DNA from: Acinetobacter shaoyimingii | GTDB taxonomy: Bacteria; Pseudomonadota; Gammaproteobacteria; Pseudomonadales; Moraxellaceae | NCBI RefSeq assembly: GCF_011578045.1 | Contig: NZ_CP049801.1 | Span: 2,852,001-2,916,000 of the forward strand | Reading direction: 5' to 3' | Length of the DNA: 64,000 bases | The notes under the pieces: model-generated | Told to the model about the DNA's origin: nothing | Database searches by the model: none | Seen by the model: the letters and a program-made list of their open reading frames with translations, nothing else | In this document: one piece after another, positions 53,600 to 62,939 of the stretch | Layout: every line of letters starts with the position of its first letter | Numbering within the stretch: position 1 is the first letter of the stretch | Position numbers and translations under genes: made by a program

Positions 53600-54775
53600 A
53601 TGACTGACATCGTAATTGTCAATGGTGCACGTACAGCCATGGGTGGCTTTCAAGGAAGTCTATCGAGCGTCACTGCTCCTGAATTAGGCGCTGTAACCAT
53701 TAAAGAAGCGATCGCTCGCGCAGGCCTACAACCAACTGATGTCGAAGAAGTCATTATGGGCTGTGTACTTCCAGCGGGTCTAAAACAAGGGCCTGCCCGT
53801 CAAGCAATGCGCCAAGCAGGATTACCTGATTCTACAGGTGCTGTCACCATCAATAAACTATGTGGTTCAGGTATGAAAGCTGTGATGCAAGCAGCAGACA
53901 TGATTAAAGCTGGTTCCGCAAATATTGTGGTGGCTGGTGGTATGGAATCCATGAGTAATGCACCATATGTATTGACCAAAGCACGATCTGGATACCGTAT
54001 GGGACATGGCGATATTAAAGATCATATGTTCTTAGATGGTCTGGAAGATGCTGAAACAGGTCGCTTAATGGGTTCATTTGCTCAAGATATGGCAAATACC
54101 AAAGGCTATACCCGTGAACAAATGGATGAATTTGCGATTCGCTCACTCAAACGTGCACAAACGGCCATTAACGAAGGTTATTTTGCAGATGAAATCGCAC
54201 CTGTGACGGTGAAATCACGTAAAGGTGATGTGGTCGTTGATAAAGACGAACAACCATTCAATGCCAATATTGAAAAAATCCCAACTTTACGTCCTGCTTT
54301 TGCAAAAGATGGAACGATTACAGCTGCAAATGCCAGCTCAATCTCGGATGGTGCATCTGCATTAGTATTAACATCAGCAGATAATGCATCTGCGAAAGGC
54401 TTAAAACCTTTGGCTAAAATTGTCGCTTATGCATCGAATTCACAACACCCTTCAGAATTTACCATCGCTCCTGTCGGTGCAATTCAAAAAGTATTAGACA
54501 AAACAGGTTGGAATGTTTCTGATGTTGATCTATGGGAAATCAATGAAGCGTTTGCCATGGTGACCATGTGTCCAATTGATGAGTTCAAACTTGATGCAGA
54601 AAAAGTGAATATCAATGGCGGTGCTTGTGCCTTGGGTCATCCTGTTGGATCGACAGGTTCTCGTATCATCCTCACGTTGATTCATGCGTTAAAACGTACA
54701 GGCGGTAAACGCGGTATCGCAGCACTTTGTATTGGTGGTGGTGAAGCAACTGCTGTAGCAATTGAACTGTTATAA
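53600..54775 (+). CDS. Acetyl-CoA acetyltransferase (thiolase)
   Basis: The 391-residue thiolase contains the nucleophilic cysteine in INKLCGSGMKAVMQAADMIK near residue 88, the histidine-bearing EINEAFAMVTMCPIDEF region and the second active-site cysteine in GGACALGHPVGSTGSRI near 378. It starts MTDIVIVNGARTAMGGFQGS. It interconverts two acetyl-CoA with acetoacetyl-CoA and may act in fatty-acid or butyrate pathways. The histidine of the NEAFA motif is replaced (NEAFAMV, normally NEAFAA), a mild variation. A ribosome site GGAG lies close to the start. It stands alone with a clean terminator. Confidence 0.93.
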   Translation: MTDIVIVNGARTAMGGFQGSLSSVTAPELGAVTIKEAIARAGLQPTDVEEVIMGCVLPAGLKQGPARQAMRQAGLPDSTGAVTINKLCGSGMKAVMQAADMIKAGSANIVVAGGMESMSNAPYVLTKARSGYRMGHGDIKDHMFLDGLEDAETGRLMGSFAQDMANTKGYTREQMDEFAIRSLKRAQTAINEGYFADEIAPVTVKSRKGDVVVDKDEQPFNANIEKIPTLRPAFAKDGTITAANASSISDGASALVLTSADNASAKGLKPLAKIVAYASNSQHPSEFTIAPVGAIQKVLDKTGWNVSDVDLWEINEAFAMVTMCPIDEFKLDAEKVNINGGACALGHPVGSTGSRIILTLIHALKRTGGKRGIAALCIGGGEATAVAIELL

Positions 54776-54805
54776 GTTCTACATTTATAAGATGAACGAC
54801 TATTT

Positions 54806-54834
54806 AAAAAATCCCTCAGCATGAGGGATTTTTT
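54806..54834 (+). terminator. Terminator of the thiolase gene
   Basis: AAAAATCCCTC, a 5-nt loop and GAGGGATTTTTT form an 11-bp stem with T runs, 31 bp past the stop codon. Confidence 0.88.
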
Positions 54835-54925
54835 ATGCTTACATTTTAATCACTTTGTTTATGCAAAATAAATCTTAAGCTTGTTAAATTAGACAGAACC
54901 GCTATAAAAAGAACAGGACATTAAC

Positions 54926-55375
54926 ATGCAACTCAATCATTATCTCAACTTTCAAGGTCAAGCTGAACAAGCATTTACCTTTTATCAAAATGCTTTTGCT
55001 GGCGAAGTGACTTTTTTGTCTCGCTATGGTGATCTACCACCACAAGATGGTGTCATTCTAAGTGAAGAAGATAAACAAAAGATTATGCATATCTCATTGG
55101 CCATTACAGATCAGATTGTTTTAATGGCATCTGATGTCAATGAACAATTTTGTGCACAAAACAATTTGCCGTTCATTGTCGGGACCAATCACTATATTTC
55201 AATCAACCTTGAAAAACATGAACAAAGCAAAGCTTATGAACTTTTTGAAAAATTGTCTATCAATGGCACCATTGAAATGCCGTTAGACAAAACCTTTTGG
55301 GGTGCACTATATGGTGCTTTTACCGATCAATTCGGAATTCAATGGATGATTAACTGTCAACTGGAAGATGCTTAA
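54926..55375 (+). CDS. VOC family protein (PhnB/YjdN-like)
   Basis: The 149-residue protein has the glyoxalase/bleomycin-resistance (VOC) fold in the 3-demethylubiquinone/PhnB arrangement: HYLNFQGQAEQAFTFYQNAF at the N terminus, IMHISLAITDQIVLMASDVN in the middle and GTIEMPLDKTFWGALYGAFT followed by FGIQWMINC. Despite the similarity to E. coli YjdN (PhnB), no metal-ligand set can be asserted from sequence alone, and the substrate is unknown. The ribosome site AGGACA is present. It is monocistronic between the thiolase and the divergent-looking SMR gene. Confidence 0.88.
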   Translation: MQLNHYLNFQGQAEQAFTFYQNAFAGEVTFLSRYGDLPPQDGVILSEEDKQKIMHISLAITDQIVLMASDVNEQFCAQNNLPFIVGTNHYISINLEKHEQSKAYELFEKLSINGTIEMPLDKTFWGALYGAFTDQFGIQWMINCQLEDA

Positions 55376-55448
55376 ACAACATTTAAATACATAAATGCAT
55401 TGTGTAACAATATGATTGCTCTATAACCGTATTGAGTAGGCACTGATG

Positions 55449-55802
55449 CTACACATCAATATTGGAAAATTGAGCAATAATCGTGAGCCCCACCACAATA
55501 AAGGCAATACCGATCCAACCTGCCATATCAATATGTTGCCCTAAAAAAGCTTTAGCCAGTAATGCTGTGGCAATCACGCCAAGCCCTGACCAAAGCACAT
55601 ACAAAATTCCCGCTTGCATAAACTTTAAAGCATAGGCAGCGCAAGCAAATGAAATAATATAGAGCACAAGTGCAATGCCTTGATCAAACTTATTGACCAG
55701 TCCATTGCCTTTGGCTGAATAAAACGTAGAAAGTACATCTGTTGCAATGGCGATCAGCAACCAAAACACACCTAGATTTATTTTTGAAAGAATGAAAGAC
55801 AT
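55449..55802 (-). CDS. Small multidrug resistance (SMR) family transporter
   Basis: Four hydrophobic helices in 117 residues, with the SMR pattern: helix 1 FWLLIAIATDVLSTFYSAKG, helix 3 ILYVLWSGLGVIATALLAKA with conserved Tyr and Trp, and a C-terminal GWIGIAFIVVGLTIIAQFSN. In EmrE-type exporters helix 1 has a membrane-embedded glutamate (E14, in the context AEVIGT), which binds both proton and drug. Here the aligned residue is Asp (ATDVLST). It remains acidic and could still couple protons. It is not identical to AbeS. The gene is monocistronic with no clear terminator. Confidence 0.85.
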   Translation of the reverse strand: MSFILSKINLGVFWLLIAIATDVLSTFYSAKGNGLVNKFDQGIALVLYIISFACAAYALKFMQAGILYVLWSGLGVIATALLAKAFLGQHIDMAGWIGIAFIVVGLTIIAQFSNIDV

Positions 55803-55904
55803 TATTAGCGTAATGATCAGTGATTATGCATGAAGTGTATACTGACTCAGGATTGAGTACTATGCATATGCTCTTAAAAATCAGCTAAATCAAATGACTT
55901 AACT

Positions 55905-55934
55905 GATTGATTGGTGATTGATTGGTGATTGATT
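55905..55934. repeat. Tandem repeat of an 11-bp unit
   Basis: GATTGATTGGT occurs twice in full and once in part (GATTGATT), at 55905-55915, 55916-55926 and 55927-55934. Confidence 0.9.
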
Positions 55935-55962
55935 AAAATGCTTTTACTTTCATCTATTCAGG

Positions 55963-55998
55963 ATCATATTTATCATTCAAATCATATTTACCATTCAA
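55963..55998. repeat. Tandem repeat of an 18-bp unit
   Basis: ATCATATTTATCATTCAA at 55963-55980 is followed directly by a copy with one mismatch (T to C) at 55981-55998. Confidence 0.9.
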
Positions 55999-56107
55999 AA
56001 ACCCTAAAAGCTTTTGAATACATTCCTATAACAGAAACATGCGGATTTAACTGGGCTTGTCTATGGATGTATTTTGAATAAATCAATTCATCACTTTCGA
56101 TCAATCG

Positions 56108-56497
56108 TTAAATTGAAGCAATAAATACATATAACCCAGCAACCAAGATGATGGCAAAGATCAACATCACTAAAAAATAACCTAAAACAAACTTCCAGCC
56201 TTTGGTGACACAGCAGTATATAAAAATGATGAATAAAATTATGGCAACTGGGCCCGCTAAAGTCCCCATACTCCCCATTGCAATTAATCCAGAAAGACCA
56301 GAAGCCAATAAACCAAAACTCACACCATCACCGAAGGATCTTTTCTTTGCATCATCTGCTTTCACTTCAATAGACTCATTTACAGGATCATGATTGCTGA
56401 ATGATTCCTTCTGAATTTGCTTATCGTCCATTCCCCAATACTGATGAGGATTTGTAATATTTAAATCCTGATGATCTGAGTTGTCTTGATTTGACAT
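56108..56497 (-). CDS. Hypothetical protein with two membrane helices
   Basis: A hydrophilic Asn/Asp-rich N-terminal half (SNQDNSDHQDLNITNPHQYW) is followed by two hydrophobic segments: SFGLLASGLSGLIAMGSMGT to IILFIIFIYCC and FVLGYFLVMLIFAIILVAGL. No family is recognised. ATG 56497 has GGGGG upstream. It is separated by 60 bp from the upstream DjlA-like gene on the same strand, so both may belong to one operon with an envelope role; that is inferred from position. Confidence 0.65.
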   Translation of the reverse strand: MSNQDNSDHQDLNITNPHQYWGMDDKQIQKESFSNHDPVNESIEVKADDAKKRSFGDGVSFGLLASGLSGLIAMGSMGTLAGPVAIILFIIFIYCCVTKGWKFVLGYFLVMLIFAIILVAGLYVFIASI

Positions 56498-56557
56498 TTG
56501 TCCCCCTAACTATATTTTATTTTATCAACGTTTAAAAAGTCATTTGCCTCATTCAAT

Positions 56558-57400
56558 TCATGACGCGATGTGTTTCATTAAAGTATCTCGGGCACTATTG
56601 ATCAAATGGGCTTGCTGTTCCAGCATTTGCTTGACGGCATCGGTCACATTGACGTTCCGATCAGGGTGAAAATCTTTAATTTTAATTCGATAAGCTTTTT
56701 GGATTTCATCTCGAGTTGCATTTGGGGAAATACCTAAAATCTCAGCTGCACGTTCTACCTCTGAATGAGAGGATGATCTATCCGAAGCATGATCATAGGA
56801 ATGATCTGAACCCTGATGATGCTGTTCATACTCTTGATGGTGCTGTTCACGCTCTAACAAAATTTGTTTCAACTGATCATCACAATAATGAAAAGATAAA
56901 CCAAAGGAAGTCCCTGCACTAAAGCAATCTCTTTTTATGGTTTCAAAATCATGACAAGTATTGACTGCCAAAATGCAAATTTTCGCATAAATGACTTCTA
57001 AATCATTTTGAGGTGGTCGTGAATTTGCCCATGTTCGAATATTTTGAAAAAGTGGTGGTCTATTTTCAGTTTTGAGCCGATCACGTAGGTAGGCTTGATC
57101 TTCTGGTGTTTCACATAAATGAATAAAACTATTTTTGACAAACTGTACTTTTTCACTGGTCCAATGTGGCTCATATTTGAGGGCGAACTGGCACAAAATA
57201 TCAATACAAGCTTCGAGTTTTCGAATCGATTGGTATTGATTTTGATGTGGATTTGAATGATTTTCTGACTGATTATTTTGATTGGATGTGCCCATTGAAC
57301 CTGTCCACATCCAAAATGCAATTAACCCCAACCCAATTAAAAACCCAGGTATTCCCCCACCCAGAACTGTTGCGATCACTAAAAAAACGACATACCCCAT
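56558..57400 (-). CDS. DjlA-like membrane-anchored J-domain protein
   Basis: The 280-residue protein has one N-terminal hydrophobic helix (VVFLVIATVLGGGIPGFLIG to LIAFWMWTG) and a central helical region at about residues 60-195 (KLEACIDILCQFALKYEPHW, HLCETPEDQAYLRDRLKTEN) that recalls the TerB-like domain of DjlA. A His/Gln-rich linker follows, then a C-terminal J domain with EILGISPNATRDEIQKAYRI and the HPD motif in DFHPDRN near residue 249. This is the DjlA layout, which stimulates DnaK at the membrane. The assignment to djlA proper is unsure because the central part is weakly conserved. Confidence 0.78.
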   Translation of the reverse strand: MGYVVFLVIATVLGGGIPGFLIGLGLIAFWMWTGSMGTSNQNNQSENHSNPHQNQYQSIRKLEACIDILCQFALKYEPHWTSEKVQFVKNSFIHLCETPEDQAYLRDRLKTENRPPLFQNIRTWANSRPPQNDLEVIYAKICILAVNTCHDFETIKRDCFSAGTSFGLSFHYCDDQLKQILLEREQHHQEYEQHHQGSDHSYDHASDRSSSHSEVERAAEILGISPNATRDEIQKAYRIKIKDFHPDRNVNVTDAVKQMLEQQAHLINSARDTLMKHIAS

Positions 57401-57485
57401 ATCACCCTCTTCATTTGAATCAAAAATTAAACTTTTCTAGTTACATCACTGTCTTTAGCGATCTTTTATTTGATTTTTATCGTAA

Positions 57486-57515
57486 AAAAAGGCCGGACAT
57501 AAGTCCAGCCTTTTT
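57486..57515 (-). terminator. Terminator of the cysI operon
   Basis: AAAAAGGCCGGAC, loop ATAA and GTCCAGCCTTTTT form a 13-bp stem with one mismatch and T runs on the minus strand, 15 bp past the last stop. Confidence 0.85.
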
Positions 57516-57529
57516 AATGACTTAATAAA

Positions 57530-58021
57530 TTAAGCCCCAGTTTGATAATTCGCTTGATTTACAGCAGTCGATGCTTGGTACGGGTTGGTAAAGTCACCCA
57601 ATCCTGCAGCCGCTTCAACAATATCTTTACCTTCTTTAATCACGAAAGTATCGAAACCTGAACGCTTCATGTAATTGAGGACATCTTTAAACACGTCACC
57701 TGTTGCACGAAGTTCGCCTTGGTAACCTTGACGACGTAACAATGCAGCAAATGAGTAACCACGACCATCATTAAAGCCAGCAAATTCAATGAAAATTGCA
57801 TCAAGTTGATCGAGTGGAAATTCGTGAGTTTCAGGTGAAGCATCCACTGTGATGTAGAGTGCTTTTTTACCCGTCACATTGGCAATCTGATCTAACTGTT
57901 CAACGGCAAGAACCACGTCACCTTGAGGTAATACACCATCTTCACCAATCAATTGATAGGTATTGTCAGCAATCGTGCCATCTTTAGAGAGCACTTGTAG
58001 TGCGGTATTAAGCATATGCAC
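57530..58021 (-). CDS. DUF934 protein, partner of sulfite reductase
   Basis: The 163-residue protein matches DUF934 (COG3749), found next to nitrite/sulfite reductases in many proteobacteria. Recognisable parts are FPLDQLDAIFIEFAGFNDGR with GYSFAALLRRQGYQGELRAT, then GDVFKDVLNYMKRSGFDTFV. The role is probably in sulfite reduction or electron supply but is unproven. It begins 14 bp inside the cysI coding end (stop and start overlap), so translation is coupled and the two form one operon ended by a strong hairpin. Confidence 0.85.
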   Translation of the reverse strand: MHMLNTALQVLSKDGTIADNTYQLIGEDGVLPQGDVVLAVEQLDQIANVTGKKALYITVDASPETHEFPLDQLDAIFIEFAGFNDGRGYSFAALLRRQGYQGELRATGDVFKDVLNYMKRSGFDTFVIKEGKDIVEAAAGLGDFTNPYQASTAVNQANYQTGA

Positions 58022-59651
58022 GCTCCTTGAAGGGTTGAATGCCTACACGACGGTAAGTTTCGACAAACTCTTCACCATCATTACGTAAATCAAGATAAGT
58101 ATTCAAAATTTCTTCTACGACATCAGGAACACGATCTGCAGCAAATGATGGCCCTAAGATATCACCAATTGAAGCATCATGATCGGCATTACCCCCTAAG
58201 GTAATTTGGTAAAATTCTGCGCCTTTTTTATCAACACCTAAAATACCAATATTACCGACATGGTGATGACCACACGCATTCATACAGCCAGAGATGTTTA
58301 AATCCAATTTACCCAAGTTGTAAATGGTGTCTAAATCATCAAAACGGCGTGAGATCGCTTCTGAAATAGGAATAGATTTCGCATTTGCCAATGAACAGAA
58401 GTCACCACCTGGGCAGCAGATGATGTCCGTCAAGAAACCAATGTGTGCTCGTGCTAAGTTATTCTTTTCTAGAATCGTCCAAAGCTCAAACAAATCTTTT
58501 TGCGGCACATCCACAAGGGCAATGTTTTGCTCATGCGTCGTTCGTAACTCACCAAAAGTGTACTTATCTGCAAGATCTGCAATCAAGTTCATTTCTTCAG
58601 TGGTCATATCACCAGGGGCAATACCTGCACGTTTCAGAGAAATCGTCACAATACGATAGCCTTTGACTTTATGTGCGTTGGTGTTGATGTTAAACCACTG
58701 TTTGAACTTCGGATGCTGTGCAAACAATTCAGTAAAATCTTCATCTGCATAATCTTGATAATCAAACGGCGTAAATTCTTCGTCCAATTTTTTCAAGATT
58801 TCAGGCTGAATTTTCAAAGTCTTAATCGTATGTGCAAATTCAGCTTCGACTTTCTCTGCAAACACTTCTGGTGTTAAGGCTTTAACTAAGATTTTGATAC
58901 GTGCTTTATATTTATTGTCACGACGGCCATGCAAGTTATACACGCGAAGAACCGCTTCAAGGTATGCAATTAAATCTTCACGTGGCAAGAACTCACGAAT
59001 AAAGCTACCAATCACTGGGGTACGACCTAAGCCACCACCGACTTTAATTTTATAGCCAATCTCGCCTGCTTCATTTTTTACGATATACACACCAATATCG
59101 TGGAATGATGTTGCCGCACGATCAATTTCTTCAAGTGCTGAGACAGCAATTTTGAATTTACGTGGTAAGAAAGCGAATTCTGGATGGAAGGTAGACCATT
59201 GGCGAATTAATTCACATGTCGGACGTGGATCTGCAATTTCACCTGCAACCACACCTGCATATTGGTCAGTCGTCGTATTACGAATACAGTTACCCGATGT
59301 TTGGATCGCATGCATTTGAACAGTCGCAAGCTCAGCCAACATATCTGGGACATTCTCTAACGCAGGCCAGTTAAACTGAATGTTTTGACGTGTTGATACA
59401 TGTGCATAACCACGGTCAAACTCTTTTGCCAAATCCGCAACTTTACGTAGTTGATTTGAGTTCATGAGACCATATGGCACTGCAATACGTAACATAGGTG
59501 CATAACGTTGTACGTATAAACCATTTTGAAGACGTAATGGACGGTATTCGTCTTCTGTCAATTTACCTGCTAAATAACGTTCCGTTTGGTCACGGAACTG
59601 TGCAACACGTTCGTTGATCAGTTGCTGATCGAAATCAGTATATAAATACAT
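58008..59651 (-). CDS. cysI: Nitrite/sulfite reductase, hemoprotein subunit (CysI-type)
   Basis: The siroheme/4Fe-4S enzyme of 547 residues reduces sulfite to sulfide for cysteine synthesis. The two ferredoxin-like repeats contain YAHVSTRQNIQFNW and IQTSGNCIRNTTTDQYAGVV in the first half. The cluster cysteines lie in DIICCPGGDFCSLANAKSIP near 408 and LNISGCMNACGHHHVGNIGI near 450. An aerobic assimilatory function is implied, since DUF934 is a partner and no NADPH flavoprotein (CysJ) is adjacent; ferredoxin or another donor may be used. The start has no neighbour upstream on this strand. Confidence 0.9.
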   Translation of the reverse strand: MYLYTDFDQQLINERVAQFRDQTERYLAGKLTEDEYRPLRLQNGLYVQRYAPMLRIAVPYGLMNSNQLRKVADLAKEFDRGYAHVSTRQNIQFNWPALENVPDMLAELATVQMHAIQTSGNCIRNTTTDQYAGVVAGEIADPRPTCELIRQWSTFHPEFAFLPRKFKIAVSALEEIDRAATSFHDIGVYIVKNEAGEIGYKIKVGGGLGRTPVIGSFIREFLPREDLIAYLEAVLRVYNLHGRRDNKYKARIKILVKALTPEVFAEKVEAEFAHTIKTLKIQPEILKKLDEEFTPFDYQDYADEDFTELFAQHPKFKQWFNINTNAHKVKGYRIVTISLKRAGIAPGDMTTEEMNLIADLADKYTFGELRTTHEQNIALVDVPQKDLFELWTILEKNNLARAHIGFLTDIICCPGGDFCSLANAKSIPISEAISRRFDDLDTIYNLGKLDLNISGCMNACGHHHVGNIGILGVDKKGAEFYQITLGGNADHDASIGDILGPSFAADRVPDVVEEILNTYLDLRNDGEEFVETYRRVGIQPFKERAYA

Positions 59652-59854
59652 GGCGTACAGCTAGTAATTTCTATTATAACGGAGCACAGCATACCTAGAT
59701 TTGATCTATCAATAAAATGCGTTTTTTACATATTTTATAGATATTTTTTTGATAAGCACCCTACAATTCACTGATATAAAGGACTTAGATACAATTTAAA
59801 CTTTTTTCGAAATTCTTATCATTAAAAATTATAAACCCCTACTGCATTCAACTA

Positions 59855-60403
59855 TTAGTAAAAGTAACCCAACAAATCTAATTTACTATCTTCAGGCCAT
59901 ATTTTTTGCCCGACAACAGGTTTATACATCAACCCTTTATGAATCTTCTCTATCATGACTCCATAATGACGATGTTCTTGCATTGCCAACCATTCAACAG
60001 ATATTGAAACTGGAGAAAATCCGAATTTTTCATAGAAAGTAGTCTCTTCTGAGTAAAGGAATAAAAAATCGATATTGTGAGACCAATTGAAAGCCAAATC
60101 ATTTAAATAGTGAATAAGCCTTGAAGCATATCCTTGTCCTTGGTATTCGGGAAATATCGCTAGATCAATGATACCTAATACATGAATAGGCTTGCCATTC
60201 AAATTCATCGCTCGATAGTCCAGCCCCAATTGTCCAATGAGCACATCGTCTTTGCTCAATAATAAACGGCTATGTGGATGCTGTTTAAAATAAGTTCGGC
60301 TATTAAAATCTTCTTCTGGAAAGCATCTTTTCAGCAATGCTGAAATCTGTACTTTTATATAAGGCTCTAATTCAAACTCATGTACCAGCTCAATTTTTAT
60401 CAT
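59855..60403 (-). CDS. GNAT family N-acetyltransferase
   Basis: The 182-residue protein has the GNAT core: AIFPEYQGQGYASRLIHYLN (motif A, with the acetyl-CoA-binding Q/R-x-x-G-x-G/A near residues 98-103) and SHNIDFLFLYSEETTFYEKF with the usual F-Y-x-x-F. The N-terminal KVQISALLKRCFPEEDFNSR resembles aminoglycoside or protein acetyltransferases, and the substrate cannot be named. The C-terminal WLAMQEHRHYGVMIEKIHKG is of the AAC(2')-like type seen in several unassigned GNATs. It is monocistronic. Confidence 0.85.
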   Translation of the reverse strand: MIKIELVHEFELEPYIKVQISALLKRCFPEEDFNSRTYFKQHPHSRLLLSKDDVLIGQLGLDYRAMNLNGKPIHVLGIIDLAIFPEYQGQGYASRLIHYLNDLAFNWSHNIDFLFLYSEETTFYEKFGFSPVSISVEWLAMQEHRHYGVMIEKIHKGLMYKPVVGQKIWPEDSKLDLLGYFY

Positions 60404-60487
60404 TCTTCATCACTATTCATGTCGTTCCACACCGTTCAATAGTGCCAAACTCTGACTTTAATCTGATATGAAATTGTGTAAGACACA

Positions 60488-60515
60488 AAAAAAGCCTGAC
60501 GAATCAGGCTTTTTT
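60488..60515 (-). terminator. Terminator of gcd
   Basis: AAAAAAGCCTGA, loop CGAA and TCAGGCTTTTTT form a perfect 12-bp stem with T runs on the minus strand, 21 bp beyond the stop codon. Confidence 0.9.
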
Positions 60516-60536
60516 AACATTAAGTTTTAAACTTAA

Positions 60537-62939
60537 TTATTTTTTGTCTGGAAGTGCATAAGCTACGACAGAGTCACCCATTTTGGTACCAAACGAACCG
60601 TGACCACCCGCCATGATAACAACGTATTGTTTACCATTTGCTTCATAAGTCATAGGAGTCGCTTGACCACCCGCTGGAAGACGACCTTTCCAAAGCTCAT
60701 CACCGTTAGTTACGTTGATTGCACGGATGTAGTTATCTTGAGTACCACCAACAAACATCACGTTACCCGCAGTTGAGATAGAACCACCCAACATTGGAAC
60801 GCCCATTTTGAACGGAGGTAATGGAATACCAGGCATACTGTCACGAATTGTACCAATACGACGTTTCCATACAGTTTCATGAGTATTTAAATCAACACCA
60901 GCCACGAAGCCCCATGAAGGTTGTTTACATGGTAAACCGAATGGAGATAAGAACGCGCTAATTTCAACACCGTAAGGTACACCGTACATAGGTTGAACAC
61001 CAGCTTCAGTACCCGCACCTTTCGCAGTTTGCTTACGGTTTGGATCTTGTGGGATCAATTTAGTTACGAATGGTAAGCCAATTGGGTTCATTACAGCGAT
61101 TTGACGGTCTGGGTTAACAGACATACCGCCCCATTCGAACACACCTAAGTTACCAGGGAATACCAAAGTACCATTTTCAGATGGTGGAGTATAAATACCA
61201 TCGTAGTTCAATTTGTGGAACGAAACACGACACATCAATTGGTCAAACATAGTGGCACCCCACATTTGTTTGTCAGTCAATTTGTCTTTTGGCGCCATAT
61301 CAAAGTCAGAGAATGGTTGAGTTTTAGAATAGAACTCGCCCTTAGTCTGAGGACCACGTTTCACAGATTGTGGAACTGGTTTTTCTGTAATAGGAACAAT
61401 TGCTTTACCGTTACGACGGTCAAGAACAAAGGCATTACCTGTTTTAGTCAATACATAGATTGCTGGAACAGTTTTGCCATCTTTGTCTTTGATATCAGCC
61501 AATGTAGGTTGTGACGGTACGTCCATATCCCACAAATCGTGATGTGTTGTTTGGAAGTTCCAAACCAATTTACCAGTTGTTGCATTGATCGCAAGCATAG
61601 AGTTTGCATAACGTTCATCTAACTCAGTACGGTGACCACCGAAGATATCCGGAGTACCTACACCAGTTGGTACGTATACGATGTCAAGTTGTGCATCATA
61701 TGCCAAAGGTGCCCAAGCATTTGGAGAGTTATGAACGAATTTTTGACCTGGAGCAGGGATCGCATTTGGATCTTCAGCACCTGTATCAAATACCCATAAC
61801 AATTCACCAGTATTTACGTCATAACCACGGATTACACCAGATGGCTCTTCAGTAGAATAGTTATCTGTAGTAGAACCTGCGATAACAATGGTAGTACCAG
61901 TAATTACAGGAGGAGAAGTTGGAATGTAACCACCTGGGTAAGGGAATGGCATGTCTTTTTGAAGATCAACTTCACCATTTTTACCGAAGTCAGAACATGG
62001 TTTACCTGTTTGTGGATTTACCGCAACAAGACGACCGTCGTTCACAGGGAGAATAACTTTTTGTGGACATTCAGTCGATGTTGATTTTTTCGCAGCTAAG
62101 CTTGTTTCGAAACCAACAGTGTTGTTTGCATCAAAGTAAGATACACCACGACAAGTTAAATGTTGATAAGTATTATCAGCACGTAACTTAGGATCGTAAG
62201 TCCATTTTGCTTTACCAGTCGCAGGATCAATCGCAGTCAATTTTTGGTGAGTTGTACACATGTACATGTTGTCACCGACTTTGATTGGTGTTACTTGGTT
62301 GGTTGTTTCACCTGAGTCGTTTTCAGTTTTGAATTCGCCAGTGTGATATTCCCAAGCCACTTGTAAATCTTTTACGTTTTCAGAGTTGATTTGTTTCAAC
62401 GGAGAATAACGTAGACCTGATTGAGTACGACCATAAGCAGGCCAATCTTCGTCAGCTACACCAGGAATTGCTTGGTGAGTTTCAGGTTGTTTAGTGCTTA
62501 ATTCACCACGAATTTCTTGTGGGTCGTTAAACACTGAATAAATCATTACTGCAATTGTAATTGCCAATGAGCCTGTTAATGCAATTTTTGCACCTTTAGC
62601 ATCACCGAAACCACGAGTTACAGCAGGAATTAAAAGCGCTAAACCAAATAGACCTAAAATATCTAAACGAGGAGCAAGTGCAAAGAAGTCAGAACCAACT
62701 TCCCATAAGCCCCACGCCACTGTACCTAGAATAAGTACTGCATAAACAACAAGCGCAGAACTTTTCAGTTTTTGCAATAAAACTGCGGTAGCAATAAAGA
62801 GAATACCTGCAATGATGTAGTACCAAGACCCACCAAGTACTGCAAGATAAATCCCTCCGATCAGTAGTACCAAACCGAAAATGACAGCAATCACCGCCAA
62901 AATCGTTTTTAGTACTGAACCTGATGATGAAGTATTCAT
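60537..62939 (-). CDS. gcd: Membrane-bound PQQ-dependent glucose dehydrogenase
   Basis: The enzyme oxidises glucose and other aldoses to the lactone in the periplasm and passes electrons to ubiquinone. The 800-residue protein has five N-terminal helices (ILAVIAVIFGLVLLIGGIYL to IALTGSLAITIAVMIYSVFN) that anchor a PQQ-binding eight-bladed propeller with DWPAYGRTQSGLRYSPLKQI, VAWEYHTGEFK, QKLTAIDPATGKAKWTYDPK and WGGMSVNPDRQIAVMNPIGL. The disulfide-forming and calcium-binding region is in place. The ending VAYALPDKK is typical. ATG 62939 has AGGTG upstream. It follows the OprB-type porin on the same strand, a plausible operon, and is closed by a strong hairpin. Confidence 0.97.
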   Translation of the reverse strand: MNTSSSGSVLKTILAVIAVIFGLVLLIGGIYLAVLGGSWYYIIAGILFIATAVLLQKLKSSALVVYAVLILGTVAWGLWEVGSDFFALAPRLDILGLFGLALLIPAVTRGFGDAKGAKIALTGSLAITIAVMIYSVFNDPQEIRGELSTKQPETHQAIPGVADEDWPAYGRTQSGLRYSPLKQINSENVKDLQVAWEYHTGEFKTENDSGETTNQVTPIKVGDNMYMCTTHQKLTAIDPATGKAKWTYDPKLRADNTYQHLTCRGVSYFDANNTVGFETSLAAKKSTSTECPQKVILPVNDGRLVAVNPQTGKPCSDFGKNGEVDLQKDMPFPYPGGYIPTSPPVITGTTIVIAGSTTDNYSTEEPSGVIRGYDVNTGELLWVFDTGAEDPNAIPAPGQKFVHNSPNAWAPLAYDAQLDIVYVPTGVGTPDIFGGHRTELDERYANSMLAINATTGKLVWNFQTTHHDLWDMDVPSQPTLADIKDKDGKTVPAIYVLTKTGNAFVLDRRNGKAIVPITEKPVPQSVKRGPQTKGEFYSKTQPFSDFDMAPKDKLTDKQMWGATMFDQLMCRVSFHKLNYDGIYTPPSENGTLVFPGNLGVFEWGGMSVNPDRQIAVMNPIGLPFVTKLIPQDPNRKQTAKGAGTEAGVQPMYGVPYGVEISAFLSPFGLPCKQPSWGFVAGVDLNTHETVWKRRIGTIRDSMPGIPLPPFKMGVPMLGGSISTAGNVMFVGGTQDNYIRAINVTNGDELWKGRLPAGGQATPMTYEANGKQYVVIMAGGHGSFGTKMGDSVVAYALPDKK

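Larger units (their letters stand above)
55803..56107. other. Gene-free spacer with two short tandem repeats
   Basis: About 305 bp between convergent-looking neighbours. The repeats are annotated separately; the rest is AT-rich. Confidence 0.5.
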
